This document shows positions 52,872 through 62,285 of a DNA stretch of 64,000 nt, one piece after another; the first letter of the stretch is position 1, and each line of letters starts with the position of its first letter. Location: the NCBI GenBank assembly GCA_016791425.1, contig JAEUMQ010000016.1, forward strand, positions 124,001 through 188,000, read 5' to 3'. A program made the translations under genes and the position numbers. This DNA comes from Hyphomonadaceae bacterium. Its GTDB lineage: Bacteria; Pseudomonadota; Alphaproteobacteria; Caulobacterales; Aquidulcibacteraceae. Under the pieces are notes generated by a model. It searched no databases and was not told where the DNA came from. It saw only the letters and a list, made by a program, of their open reading frames with translations.

Positions 52872-54284
52872 ATGACGCTCGCTCCTTTGCCTCCTGTCGG
52901 CCCCGAAGCGCCGCCCGTCGCCGCCCGCGCCCCTGAGGCGGCGGACGCCAGCTTCGCCGAGCGCCTCGCGGACGAGCGCCAGCCCGACGAAGACGAGGCG
53001 CCGCGCGCCCCTGCGCAAAAGCAGCAGACGCCGGAAGCGCTGGTGAACTGGGCCGCCCTCATTCCCGCGGCCGAGCCGGCGAATGCGCCCGCGCCGCAGA
53101 CACTAGCCGCGCCGGCCGAAACGCTCGCGCCATGCGCGCCGACGCCTGAGCCGACGCCCGCACAGGTCGCCCCCGAGATCGTGACCGCGCCGATGGCGGG
53201 CGCAACAGAGCAGCCTGGCGTCGTCGCGGCGACGCCCGAGCCATCCGCGCCTGCAGAGCCACTTCGCGCGACGGCTCAATTGCAGGGCGATCCGTCCATC
53301 CGTACCGAGACGAACGCCGCCCCGGCTAGGCAGGAGATCGCCGCGGTCGATGTGACGGACGCCGCGCCGGCGCAGCTGGAAACCGCCGCGGCCCAGGCGC
53401 CGAAGGCGTCGCAGACCCAAGCGACGCAAGACGCAGACAGCGAAGCATCCGCCTCGCCCTCAGCTCCGAGCGAAGTTGACACGCCCGCGTCGGCGCAGGC
53501 GCCGCCCACCCTCGCAGCTTTCACGCCGCCGCCGCCGGCGGCGCGTCAGACGACGCCGCAGCCCGCCAGACCCGATGCAGCGACAACCGAAGAGATCACG
53601 CCGCTGCGCGCCGATCGTGAGGCGCCGACAAAACCTCAGCATTTGACGCCGCCCTCCGGCGCAGAGCAGCAGCAGGCCCAGACCGCACCTGCGCCGCAAC
53701 AGGGACCGAACCAAGCCGCGCCGCGCGAAGCGGCGCCGACGCCGCAGCAAGCCCAGGCGCCCGCCCCCGCGATCGACCCTGCCGCCGCGCAGCCTGCTGC
53801 GAGCGTCGCATCGGCCGAGTCCGCGCGCGCGCAGACCGCGCCGGCCGCCGCCGCTCCCTCCCTGCGCACCGCCAGCCCCGCCGCCCAGGTCGCCCAGCAG
53901 ATCGTGCGTCGCGTGGAGAACGGCGCCACCACCTTCGATCTCCGCCTCGATCCCCCGGAGCTCGGCCGCGTCGAGGTCCGCCTCGAGATGAGCCGCGATC
54001 ACCGCGTCGTCGCCCATATCGTCGCCGACGACGCGAGCGCGCTGCAGCACCTCGTCAGGAGCGCGCGCGAGATCGAGAGCGCCTTGCAATCGGCCGGCCT
54101 TGAGCTGACGCAGAACGGCCTGTCCTTCGATCTCGCCGACCGCGGCGCATCCCAGGCCGGCGCGCGCGACGCAGCGCCGATGACCACAGCAACCGATCCG
54201 ACTACGGACGAAACTGTCGCGGCGCCGGCGCGCGCGCTCATGCTCGAGCGTTGGCGCGGCGCGCGCGTAGACATGACAGCGTGA
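52872..54284 (+). CDS. fliK: Flagellar hook-length control protein FliK
   Basis: A 470-residue protein rich in Ala, Pro and Gln through residue about 330, then a conserved globular domain (TTFDLRLDPPELGRVEVRLE, LQSAGLELTQNGLSFDLAD), the FliK C-terminal substrate-specificity switch. The ATG at 52872 is chosen over the TTG at 52842, because that TTG lies within the sigma-54 promoter. FliK acts as the molecular ruler and switches export from hook to filament. flgD follows 7 bp later. Confidence 0.87.
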   Translation: MTLAPLPPVGPEAPPVAARAPEAADASFAERLADERQPDEDEAPRAPAQKQQTPEALVNWAALIPAAEPANAPAPQTLAAPAETLAPCAPTPEPTPAQVAPEIVTAPMAGATEQPGVVAATPEPSAPAEPLRATAQLQGDPSIRTETNAAPARQEIAAVDVTDAAPAQLETAAAQAPKASQTQATQDADSEASASPSAPSEVDTPASAQAPPTLAAFTPPPPAARQTTPQPARPDAATTEEITPLRADREAPTKPQHLTPPSGAEQQQAQTAPAPQQGPNQAAPREAAPTPQQAQAPAPAIDPAAAQPAASVASAESARAQTAPAAAAPSLRTASPAAQVAQQIVRRVENGATTFDLRLDPPELGRVEVRLEMSRDHRVVAHIVADDASALQHLVRSAREIESALQSAGLELTQNGLSFDLADRGASQAGARDAAPMTTATDPTTDETVAAPARALMLERWRGARVDMTA

Positions 54285-54291
54285 GGACGCC

Positions 54292-54945
54292 ATGACCGTT
54301 GATCCCGTCGCCAATGGCGCAACGACCGCGAGCAACGCCGCGCGCCAGACGCTCGCCGGCAATTTCGACACCTTTCTCACCATGCTGACGGCGCAGCTGC
54401 AGAACCAGGATCCGCTCTCGCCGATGGATTCCACGCAATTCACCCAGCAGCTCGTGCAGTTCAGCCAGGTCGAGCAGCAGATCGAGACCAACGACACGCT
54501 GGGTTCGATCCTCGCGCAGAACCAGGCCTCCGCCGCCGCGCTGCCGTTGAGCTATCTGGGGCACAGCGCCGTCGTGCAGTCGCCGAAAGCCAACCTCGCG
54601 GAGGACTCTCCGGCGCGCTGGACCTACACCCTGCCCACCGCCGCCGATCGCGTGACATTGACCATCAAGGACGCCAGCGGCCGCATCGTGCACACCGCAA
54701 CCGGCGACCGCGCGGCCGGCTCGCATGCCTTCACTTGGGACGGCGACATCAACGGCGCCGCCGATGCGCCGCCTGGAACCTACACGCTGAGCATTTCCGC
54801 TCGCGACTCCGAGGACAAGGCGATCGCCGCCACGATCCATGTCGTGGAGAAGATCACCGGCGTCGATATGAGCGGCGCCGCGCCGCGCGTGCTGACCGCA
54901 AGCGGCCTCCACGATCTGGCGGAGATCATCGGCGTCTACGCCTGA
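54292..54945 (+). CDS. flgD: Flagellar hook capping protein FlgD
   Basis: A 217-residue hook cap. The N-terminal FlgD block (FDTFLTMLTAQLQNQDPLSP, DSTQFTQQLVQFSQVEQQI) is diagnostic; the FLG-Ig/tudor-like part (GSHAFTWDGDINGAADAPPG) follows. It directs FlgE polymerisation. Start preceded by GAGGA. A stem-loop separates it from flgE. Confidence 0.93.
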   Translation: MTVDPVANGATTASNAARQTLAGNFDTFLTMLTAQLQNQDPLSPMDSTQFTQQLVQFSQVEQQIETNDTLGSILAQNQASAAALPLSYLGHSAVVQSPKANLAEDSPARWTYTLPTAADRVTLTIKDASGRIVHTATGDRAAGSHAFTWDGDINGAADAPPGTYTLSISARDSEDKAIAATIHVVEKITGVDMSGAAPRVLTASGLHDLAEIIGVYA

Positions 54946-54954
54946 CACGAAAAC

Positions 54955-54977
54955 GCCGCACGCTGAACGCGTGCGGC
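54955..54977 (+). terminator. Perfect stem-loop between flgD and flgE
   Basis: Nine-base arms GCCGCACGC and GCGTGCGGC around a TGAAC loop, just after the flgD stop. No T-run follows on the plus strand, so it may attenuate, stabilise or process the fliK-flgD-flgE mRNA rather than end it. Confidence 0.5.
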
Positions 54978-55052
54978 CCAAGCGCAGAAGCGCCCCAAGC
55001 AGAACCATTCCGGCGCCGCAAGGCGTCATGATCGCACTTTGGGAGCGCGACA

Positions 55053-56414
55053 ATGAGTATCTATACCGCCCTGCGCGCCGGCGTGTCCGGCCTGGCGGCC
55101 AATTCCAGCTCGCTTGCGGTGATTTCCGACAACATCGCGAACGTGAACACGGTCGGCTACAAGCGCGGCACGGTGGACTTCTCCGCGCTGGTCAACGCCC
55201 AGAACTCGCAGACCACCTACAACGCCGGCGGCGTCTTGCCGAACACGCGCCAGCAGGTGAGCCTGCAGGGGTCGCTGGAGCAATCGCGCTCCCCGACCGA
55301 CTTCGCGATCTCCGGCGACGGCTTCTTCGTCGTCTCCCAATCCTCCCAGCAGCTCACCAACGGCGGCACCGTGCTCTTCACTCGGGCGGGCTCGTTCACG
55401 ATCGATGCCTCCGGCTACATGAAGAACGCGCAGGGGCTCTACCTGCAGGCATGGCCGGTCAATTCCGACGGCAGCGTGACCTCGAGCCCGACCAGCCTCT
55501 CGGCCATCGAGCCCGTCAACATCGCCGGGGTCGGCGGCCTCGCCGAACCGACATCGAACGTGAGCCTCAACGCCAACGTCAATTCCGGGCAGGCCGACTA
55601 CGCGGGCACGCCCGCCTACACCTCCACCGCCCCCGGGCAGATGGCGCGCGGCGTGATCACGCCGCACTTCGAGACCTCGATGGAGGTGTTCGACAGCCTC
55701 GGCGCGGCGCGCACGATTGCCTACGCGTTCCTGAAGACCGCGCCGAACACCTGGCAGGTCGAGGTGTATGCACGCCCGGCGTCGAACATCACCAACGGCA
55801 CCACCAGCGGCAATGCCGTCGAAGGCGGCCTCCTCGCCGCCGGCCAGATCACCTTCAACACCGACGGCACGGTGAACACGATCGCTGCGCCCGGCTCGCC
55901 CTCCACCATTCCCAGCGTCGGCGGCCAGTTCACGATCCCGTGGTCGTCGCTGACCGGCGCCGCCACGCAGCCCATCACGATCAATCTCGACGCGGGCCTC
56001 ACCCAGTTCGCCAACAATTTCGGCGTCACCAGCGTGACCGCCAACGGCGTGCCGCCTGGCGACCTCATCGGCCTCGTGCTCGAGGGCGACGGCCTCCTGA
56101 CCGCGCAATTCTCCAACGGCCGCTCGCGCGCGCTCTACCAGATTCCGATCGCGACGTTTCTTAACCCCAACGGTCTGCAGGCCGATGTCGGCGGCGCCTT
56201 CCGCACCACCCTCGCCTCCGGCCTCTACAATATCAACTCGGCCAACGCCGGCGGCGCGGGGCGCATTCAATCCGGCGTTCTGGAGGGCTCCAACGTGGAT
56301 CTTGCCGCGGAATTCACGTCGCTCATCACCACTCAGCGCGCCTATTCCGCCTCATCGCGCATCATCACGACCGCGGACGAAATGCTGGAGGAGCTGCTGC
56401 GCATCAAGAGATAA
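55053..56414 (+). CDS. flgE: Flagellar hook protein FlgE
   Basis: A 453-residue hook subunit. The N-terminal rod motif GLAANSSSLAVISDNIANVN, the SRSPTDFAISGDGFFVV block, and the C-terminal AEFTSLITTQRAYSASSRII are typical. The hook is built outside the cell from about 120 copies. Start preceded by GGGAG. The next gene, sciP, is 148 bp downstream beyond a large palindrome. Confidence 0.96.
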   Translation: MSIYTALRAGVSGLAANSSSLAVISDNIANVNTVGYKRGTVDFSALVNAQNSQTTYNAGGVLPNTRQQVSLQGSLEQSRSPTDFAISGDGFFVVSQSSQQLTNGGTVLFTRAGSFTIDASGYMKNAQGLYLQAWPVNSDGSVTSSPTSLSAIEPVNIAGVGGLAEPTSNVSLNANVNSGQADYAGTPAYTSTAPGQMARGVITPHFETSMEVFDSLGAARTIAYAFLKTAPNTWQVEVYARPASNITNGTTSGNAVEGGLLAAGQITFNTDGTVNTIAAPGSPSTIPSVGGQFTIPWSSLTGAATQPITINLDAGLTQFANNFGVTSVTANGVPPGDLIGLVLEGDGLLTAQFSNGRSRALYQIPIATFLNPNGLQADVGGAFRTTLASGLYNINSANAGGAGRIQSGVLEGSNVDLAAEFTSLITTQRAYSASSRIITTADEMLEELLRIKR

Positions 56415-56415
56415 A

Positions 56416-56486
56416 CAGGTAAGGTTTCGTCAGTAGAGAAGTAAGCAGCCTCTGCTCTGTACTGATTTGAGGCAAGTCCTTACCTG
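56416..56486. repeat. Nested palindrome between flgE and sciP
   Basis: Three nested inverted repeats: outer arms CAGGTAAGG (56416-56424) and CCTTACCTG (56478-56486), middle arms TCAGTA (56430-56435) and TACTGA (56460-56465), and inner AGCAG-CCT-CTGCT (56444-56456). The flgE stop ends at 56414, two bases before it. It could fold as an RNA 3' end or as an element controlling sciP. Confidence 0.75.
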
Positions 56487-56562
56487 CAATTAGCCTTCGA
56501 GTTTAGCGCATTCTTCAGGCGATCGTGCCATAAAGGCGTGAGAACCGAGGAGTTCAAGCGCT

Positions 56563-56853
56563 ATGCAAAAACAGCGCAGATATGATGGGATGGTGATGGG
56601 GCCCGACGGCAATCCGTTGACCCTGGACGACCTGCCGCCGCCGAACACGACCCGCTGGGTCATTCGTCGGAAAGCCGAAGTAGTCGCCGCAGTCCGCGGC
56701 GGCCTGTTGACGCTCGAGGAGGCCTGCGCCCGCTACAATCTCTCGCAAGAGGAATTTGAAGCGTGGCGTGCATCGATCGAGAAGCACGGGCTGCAAGGGC
56801 TGCGCACGACCCGCATCCAGCACTATCGCGGCGGGCCTGTGCAAGGCGTGTGA
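56563..56853 (+). CDS. sciP: CtrA inhibitory protein SciP (DUF1153)
   Basis: A 96-residue HTH protein of the DUF1153 family. The run NTTRWVIRRKAEVVAAVRGG and LTLEEACARYNLSQEEFEAW are strongly conserved in alphaproteobacteria. In Caulobacter, SciP binds CtrA and blocks its activation of promoters after division, and its gene lies between flgE and fliF as here. GAGGAG precedes the ATG by about 11 bases. Confidence 0.93.
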   Translation: MQKQRRYDGMVMGPDGNPLTLDDLPPPNTTRWVIRRKAEVVAAVRGGLLTLEEACARYNLSQEEFEAWRASIEKHGLQGLRTTRIQHYRGGPVQGV

Positions 56854-56914
56854 TCGCAAGGCCGCCTCCGCTTGATCTGCAGAGATCGACGCGGGGATCG
56901 GCCTGGTTGGCGCC

Positions 56915-56929
56915 TTAACGCTCCCTTCA
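56915..56929 (+). promoter_or_regulatory. Candidate CtrA box before fliF
   Basis: TTAACGCTCCCTTCA matches the TTAA-N7-TTAA CtrA pattern except one base in the second half-site. It lies 68 bases before fliF, which is CtrA-controlled in Caulobacter. Confidence 0.45.
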
Positions 56930-56996
56930 CCGACGCCAGGAAAAAACTGCCTACCGAAGCGGGACATATCGTCCCCGCCTCGGCGTGGGTAGAGGC

Positions 56997-58649
56997 GTGA
57001 ACGGACTAGCCAACCTTCTGATGAAGGCCGGGCCGACGCGATTGTTCGCGGCGCTCGGCGTCACTGCGATCGTCGCTGCGGGCCTCTTCGCGCTCTTCTT
57101 CCGCATGGGCGGGGAGCAGAAGGCCCTGCTCTTCTCCGGCGTCTCGCTGCGTGAAGCGGGCGAGATCGTGGAGAAGCTCGACGCCGCGAGCATCGAGTAC
57201 GAGATGACGCCCGACGGCGGCGCCATCTTCGTGCCGCGCTCGCAGGTGCTGCAGGCGCGCATGATGCTCTCCGCCGACGGCCTGCCCTCGCGCGGCTCGG
57301 TCGGCTACGAGATCTTCGACCAGCCCGAGACGCTCGGCCAGACCCAGTTTCAACAAAACATTAACCGCTTGCGCGCGCTGGAAGGCGAGCTCGCGCGCAC
57401 GATCGCTTCGCTCGACGGCGTCGCCAGCGCGCGCGTGCACCTGGTGCTGCCCGAGCGCCAATTGTTCCAGCGCGACACCGCCCAGCCCACCGCCTCGATC
57501 GTGCTCACGCTGCGCCGCGACGAATTGACCAGCGGCCAGGTGCGCGCTGTGCGCAATCTCGTCGCCGGCGCCGTGCCGGGCCTGCGCGCCAACCGCGTCA
57601 CCATCCTCGACGAGCGCGGCGACCTCCTCGCCGCCGCCCAGGATGAAGACGGTCAGGGCGTCGTCGGCGACGGCGTCGACGCCCGCCAGGCCTCCACCGA
57701 GGAGCGCATCCGCCGCACCGTCACCGACATCGTCGAAGGCATCGTCGGCGCCGGCAAGGCGCGCGTTCAAGTAAGCGCGGAGATGGACTTCAACCGCGTG
57801 ACCGAAAGCTCCGAGCGCTTCGATCCCGAAGGCCGCGTCGTGCGCTCCACCTCCACCAGCGAGGAAACCTCCACCGAGCCCGGCCGCTCCGGCGGCGCGC
57901 CCGCCAGCGCCAGCGCCAACCTGCCCGGCGGCGCCGGCGGCGCCTCGTCGGGCGGCGGCGAGAACAATTCCTCGCGCACCGAGGAAACCACCAATTACGA
58001 GATCTCCAAGACGACGCGCACGTCGGTGAGCGAAGGCGGCCGCGTCACCAAGCTGTCCGTCGCGGTGGCCGTCGATGGCGCCATGACGCCTGGCGAGAAC
58101 GGCGCTGCGCCCACCTACACCCCGCGCAGCGAGGAGGAATTGCAGCGCATCACGGCCCTCGTGCGCTCCGCGGTCGGCTTCAACGAGGAGCGCGGCGACC
58201 GCGTCGAGGTCGTGAACCTGCAATTCGCGCGGCCCGAAGGCGCCGCCGAAGCCAGCGGCCCCGCCGGCCCGTTCGATCTCTCGCGCCTCGAGCCGATGCG
58301 TCTCGCCGAGATCGGCGCCATGCTGATCGCGGCGCTGGCGACGATCTTCTTCGTCCTGCGGCCGCTGATCGGCGGCTTGCTGCGCGGCGGGCGCCCCGGC
58401 GGCGGCGGTCCCGACGCGATCGAAGGCGCCCCCGGCGCGCCTGCGCTGACCGGACCGTCCGCGGTCGGAGGATCGGCGAGCGCCCTGCCCTCGGGGCCGG
58501 TCGCCGGCGCCTACGACGCGCAGATCGCCACCGCGCACCTGCAGGGCGAAGCGCGCGCTTCATCGGTCAAGAAGGTCGCCGAGCTTGTCGAGCGCCACCC
58601 TGACGAGTCCGCGGAGATCATCCGCGGCTGGCTCAACAACGCGGCATAG
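56997..58649 (+). CDS. fliF: Flagellar MS-ring protein FliF
   Basis: A 550-residue ring protein. The start is the GTG at 56997, giving MNGLANLLMKAGPTRL as in Caulobacter FliF. TM helix 1 is near residues 17-40; FDQPETLGQTQFQQNINRL and ARVHLVLPERQLFQRD are the ring domains; a low-complexity Ser/Gly region (about 300-330) is followed by TM helix 2 (about 438-460) and a C-terminal tail that binds FliG. It is the base of the flagellar motor and export gate. fliG begins 6 bp later. Confidence 0.95.
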   Translation: MNGLANLLMKAGPTRLFAALGVTAIVAAGLFALFFRMGGEQKALLFSGVSLREAGEIVEKLDAASIEYEMTPDGGAIFVPRSQVLQARMMLSADGLPSRGSVGYEIFDQPETLGQTQFQQNINRLRALEGELARTIASLDGVASARVHLVLPERQLFQRDTAQPTASIVLTLRRDELTSGQVRAVRNLVAGAVPGLRANRVTILDERGDLLAAAQDEDGQGVVGDGVDARQASTEERIRRTVTDIVEGIVGAGKARVQVSAEMDFNRVTESSERFDPEGRVVRSTSTSEETSTEPGRSGGAPASASANLPGGAGGASSGGGENNSSRTEETTNYEISKTTRTSVSEGGRVTKLSVAVAVDGAMTPGENGAAPTYTPRSEEELQRITALVRSAVGFNEERGDRVEVVNLQFARPEGAAEASGPAGPFDLSRLEPMRLAEIGAMLIAALATIFFVLRPLIGGLLRGGRPGGGGPDAIEGAPGAPALTGPSAVGGSASALPSGPVAGAYDAQIATAHLQGEARASSVKKVAELVERHPDESAEIIRGWLNNAA

Positions 58650-58655
58650 CAAAGC

Positions 58656-59720
58656 GTGGCGCTCGCACTCCCAAGCCCCGGCGACGACGAGGAGGACAAG
58701 CCGAAGGCGAACCTGCCCGCCGTCGATACGAGCTATCGCGGCCTGGAGAAGGCCGCGATCATGATGCTGGCGCTCGGGGAGAACGCGAAATCCGTATGGT
58801 CGCTGCTCGCCGACGACGAGATCAAGGAATTGTCGCAGGCGATGGCCACGATCGGCCACGTGCCTTCCTATGTCGTCGAATCCTTGGTCACTGAATTCAT
58901 CGCCAAGATGTCGACCGCCGGCTCCATCACCGGCAACGTCGATCAGACCCAGCGCATCCTTGCCTCCCTCCTGCCCGGCGACAAGGTCGATGGCATCATG
59001 GAGGACATCCGCGGCCCCGCGGGCCGCTCGATCTGGGACAAGCTCGGCAACGTGAGCGAAGAAGTGCTCGCCGCCTATCTGCGCAACGAATATCCCCAGA
59101 CCGTCGCGGTCGTGCTCTCCAAGGTGCGCCCCGAGCACGCCGCGAAAGTGCTCGCCCACCTGCCGGAGGACTTCGCCGCCGAGTGCATCACGCGCATGCT
59201 GTCGATGGATCCGGTGCAGCGCGACATCCTGGAGAAGATCGAAAAGACGCTGCGGACGGAATTCATGTCCAACGTCGCGCGCACCTCCAAGCGCGACCCG
59301 CACGAGCTGATGGCCGAGATCTTCAACAGCTTCGATCGTCAGACCGAGGGCCGCTTCATCTCTGCGCTCGAGGGCCGCTCGCGCGAAAGCGCCGACCGCA
59401 TCCGCGCGCTCATGTTCACCTTCGAGGACCTCGGCAAGCTCGATTCTGGCGGCGTCCAAACGCTGCTGCGCGGCGTCGACAAGACCGATCTCGCGCTGGG
59501 CCTCAAGGGGGCTTCCGACGCCATCCGCAACCTCTTCCTCTCCAACATGAGCGAGCGCGGCGCGAAGCTCCTGCGCGAAGAGATGACCGGCATGGGCCCG
59601 GTGCGCCTGCGCGACGTCGATGCCGCCCAGGCGCGTCTCGTCGCTTACGCCAAGGATCTCGCCGCCAAGGGCGAGATCGTGCTCTCCGACGGCAAGTCCG
59701 ACGACGAGCTTATCTATTGA
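58656..59720 (+). CDS. fliG: Flagellar motor switch protein FliG
   Basis: A 354-residue rotor protein starting with GTG. The N-terminal FliF-binding domain ([18 protein letters not shown]), the middle [17 protein letters not shown] and the C-terminal [19 protein letters not shown] torque helix are clear. It transmits torque from the stators and switches rotation. Confidence 0.96.
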   Translation: MALALPSPGDDEEDKPKANLPAVDTSYRGLEKAAIMMLALGENAKSVWSLLADDEIKELSQAMATIGHVPSYVVESLVTEFIAKMSTAGSITGNVDQTQRILASLLPGDKVDGIMEDIRGPAGRSIWDKLGNVSEEVLAAYLRNEYPQTVAVVLSKVRPEHAAKVLAHLPEDFAAECITRMLSMDPVQRDILEKIEKTLRTEFMSNVARTSKRDPHELMAEIFNSFDRQTEGRFISALEGRSRESADRIRALMFTFEDLGKLDSGGVQTLLRGVDKTDLALGLKGASDAIRNLFLSNMSERGAKLLREEMTGMGPVRLRDVDAAQARLVAYAKDLAAKGEIVLSDGKSDDELIY

Positions 59721-59742
59721 GGCCGGCCAACTTGAGGACAGC

Positions 59743-60384
59743 TTGAACAACCCACGCAAATACCTCTTCGAAACCGAGTTCGCCGCCGACGGCACGGTGC
59801 TGCGCGATCCCGCGCGCAACGAGTTCAAGCGCTTCGAGGCGAAGGAAGTCGATGCCCTGCGCGCGACCGCCTACGACAAGGGCAAGGCCGACGCGCTCGT
59901 GGAGGCCGAGCGCGCGTCCGCCGCCGCGCTCGAGAAGCTCGCCAACGACATGAAGACTGAGCTCGCGCGCCTGGAGGCGACCGTCCAGTCGCTGCGCGTG
60001 CAGGGCGCCGAGATCGCCCTCGCCGCGGCGCGCAAGATCGCCGGCGAGGCGCTCGACCAGTTCGGCGAAGAGCGCGCGATCGCAGCCGTCGAGGCGGCGA
60101 TGGACGCCCTCCCCGCCGGCCCGCGCCTGCTCGTGCGCATCGCCCCGACCCTGGAAGCGACGCTGCGCGCACGGCTGGAGACGGCGGCGAAAGCGCGAGC
60201 CTTCGAAGGCGCGCTCCTCGTCCGCCCGGAGCCGAAGCTCGCCAAGGGCGACGTCGAGATCGAGTGGAGTGAAGGCGCGCTCGTGTGCGAGCGGGGCGAT
60301 ATCGAAGCGCGCGTGGAGGCGCTCGTCGCCGCCGCGCTCGCCGCTTCGGCCGAGAAACAGGCGAGTGATTGGAGCGGATTATGA
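59743..60384 (+). CDS. fliH: FliH/FlbE-like flagellar assembly protein
   Basis: A 213-residue protein beginning at TTG 59743, six bases after GAGG; the open frame starts earlier but inside fliG. MNNPRKYLFETEFAADG resembles the start of Caulobacter FlbE/FliH, followed by a long Ala/Glu helix (about 40-110). FliH regulates the FliI ATPase and brings export cargo to the base. Its stop overlaps fliN (ATGA). Confidence 0.85.
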   Translation: MNNPRKYLFETEFAADGTVLRDPARNEFKRFEAKEVDALRATAYDKGKADALVEAERASAAALEKLANDMKTELARLEATVQSLRVQGAEIALAAARKIAGEALDQFGEERAIAAVEAAMDALPAGPRLLVRIAPTLEATLRARLETAAKARAFEGALLVRPEPKLAKGDVEIEWSEGALVCERGDIEARVEALVAAALAASAEKQASDWSGL

Positions 60385-60716
60385 GCGGCGAAAAAGAACT
60401 CAATCTCGACGAGTTTCCCGCCCCGCAGGATTTCGGCGTCGCCGCCGCAGACGACGACAACGTCAGCGCCGCGGTGCTGTCGCCGATCTACGACGTGCCG
60501 GTGATCATCCAGGCGGTCCTCGGCAAGACGCACGTCGATGTCTCCACCCTGCTCCGCCTCGGGCGCGGCTCGGTGATCGAGCTCGACCGAAAGGTCGGCG
60601 AGGCCATCGACGTGTTCGTCAACAACCGCCTCGTGGCGCGCGGCGAAGTCGTCGTCGTCGAGGACCGACTGGGCGTGACGATGACGGAAATCATCAAGGA
60701 CAAGGATGCGGGCTGA
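60381..60716 (+). CDS. fliN: Flagellar switch protein FliN
   Basis: A 111-residue protein with the SpoA domain of FliN: SPIYDVPVIIQAVLGKTHVD, LLRLGRGSVIELDRKVGEAI and DVFVNNRLVARGEVVVVED are diagnostic. It completes the C-ring. The ATG at 60381 overlaps the fliH stop, with GGAG six bases before it. flbD follows 3 bp later. Confidence 0.95.
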   Translation: MSGEKELNLDEFPAPQDFGVAAADDDNVSAAVLSPIYDVPVIIQAVLGKTHVDVSTLLRLGRGSVIELDRKVGEAIDVFVNNRLVARGEVVVVEDRLGVTMTEIIKDKDAG

Positions 60717-60719
60717 GCT

Positions 60720-62075
<1,356 letters not shown>

Positions 62076-62111
62076 TCGTGCGAAACGCTTTGACGCGGCA
62101 AGGTAATCGCC

Positions 62112-62135
62112 CCCCTCCCCTCTTCAGGGGAGGGG
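62112..62135. repeat. C/G-homopurine palindrome between flbD and flhA
   Basis: A perfect stem: CCCCTCCCCT, loop CTTC, AGGGGAGGGG, followed by more G runs. A decayed similar sequence lies at about 62216-62242. It may be a REP-like element or terminator of the flbD transcript; no T-run follows. Confidence 0.6.
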
Positions 62136-62285
62136 GGAGGGGGTGGGGTGATCCTCCGCCCTCGGATCATTTGCGAACGAGTTCGCCGCGAACGCCCCAG
62201 AACGCGCGCAACGCCCCATCCCCCTCCCCTGAAAGGCAGGAGGCGCGCCCTAGTTCGCACGCTGATCACCAAGCGGAGCAGGCCC

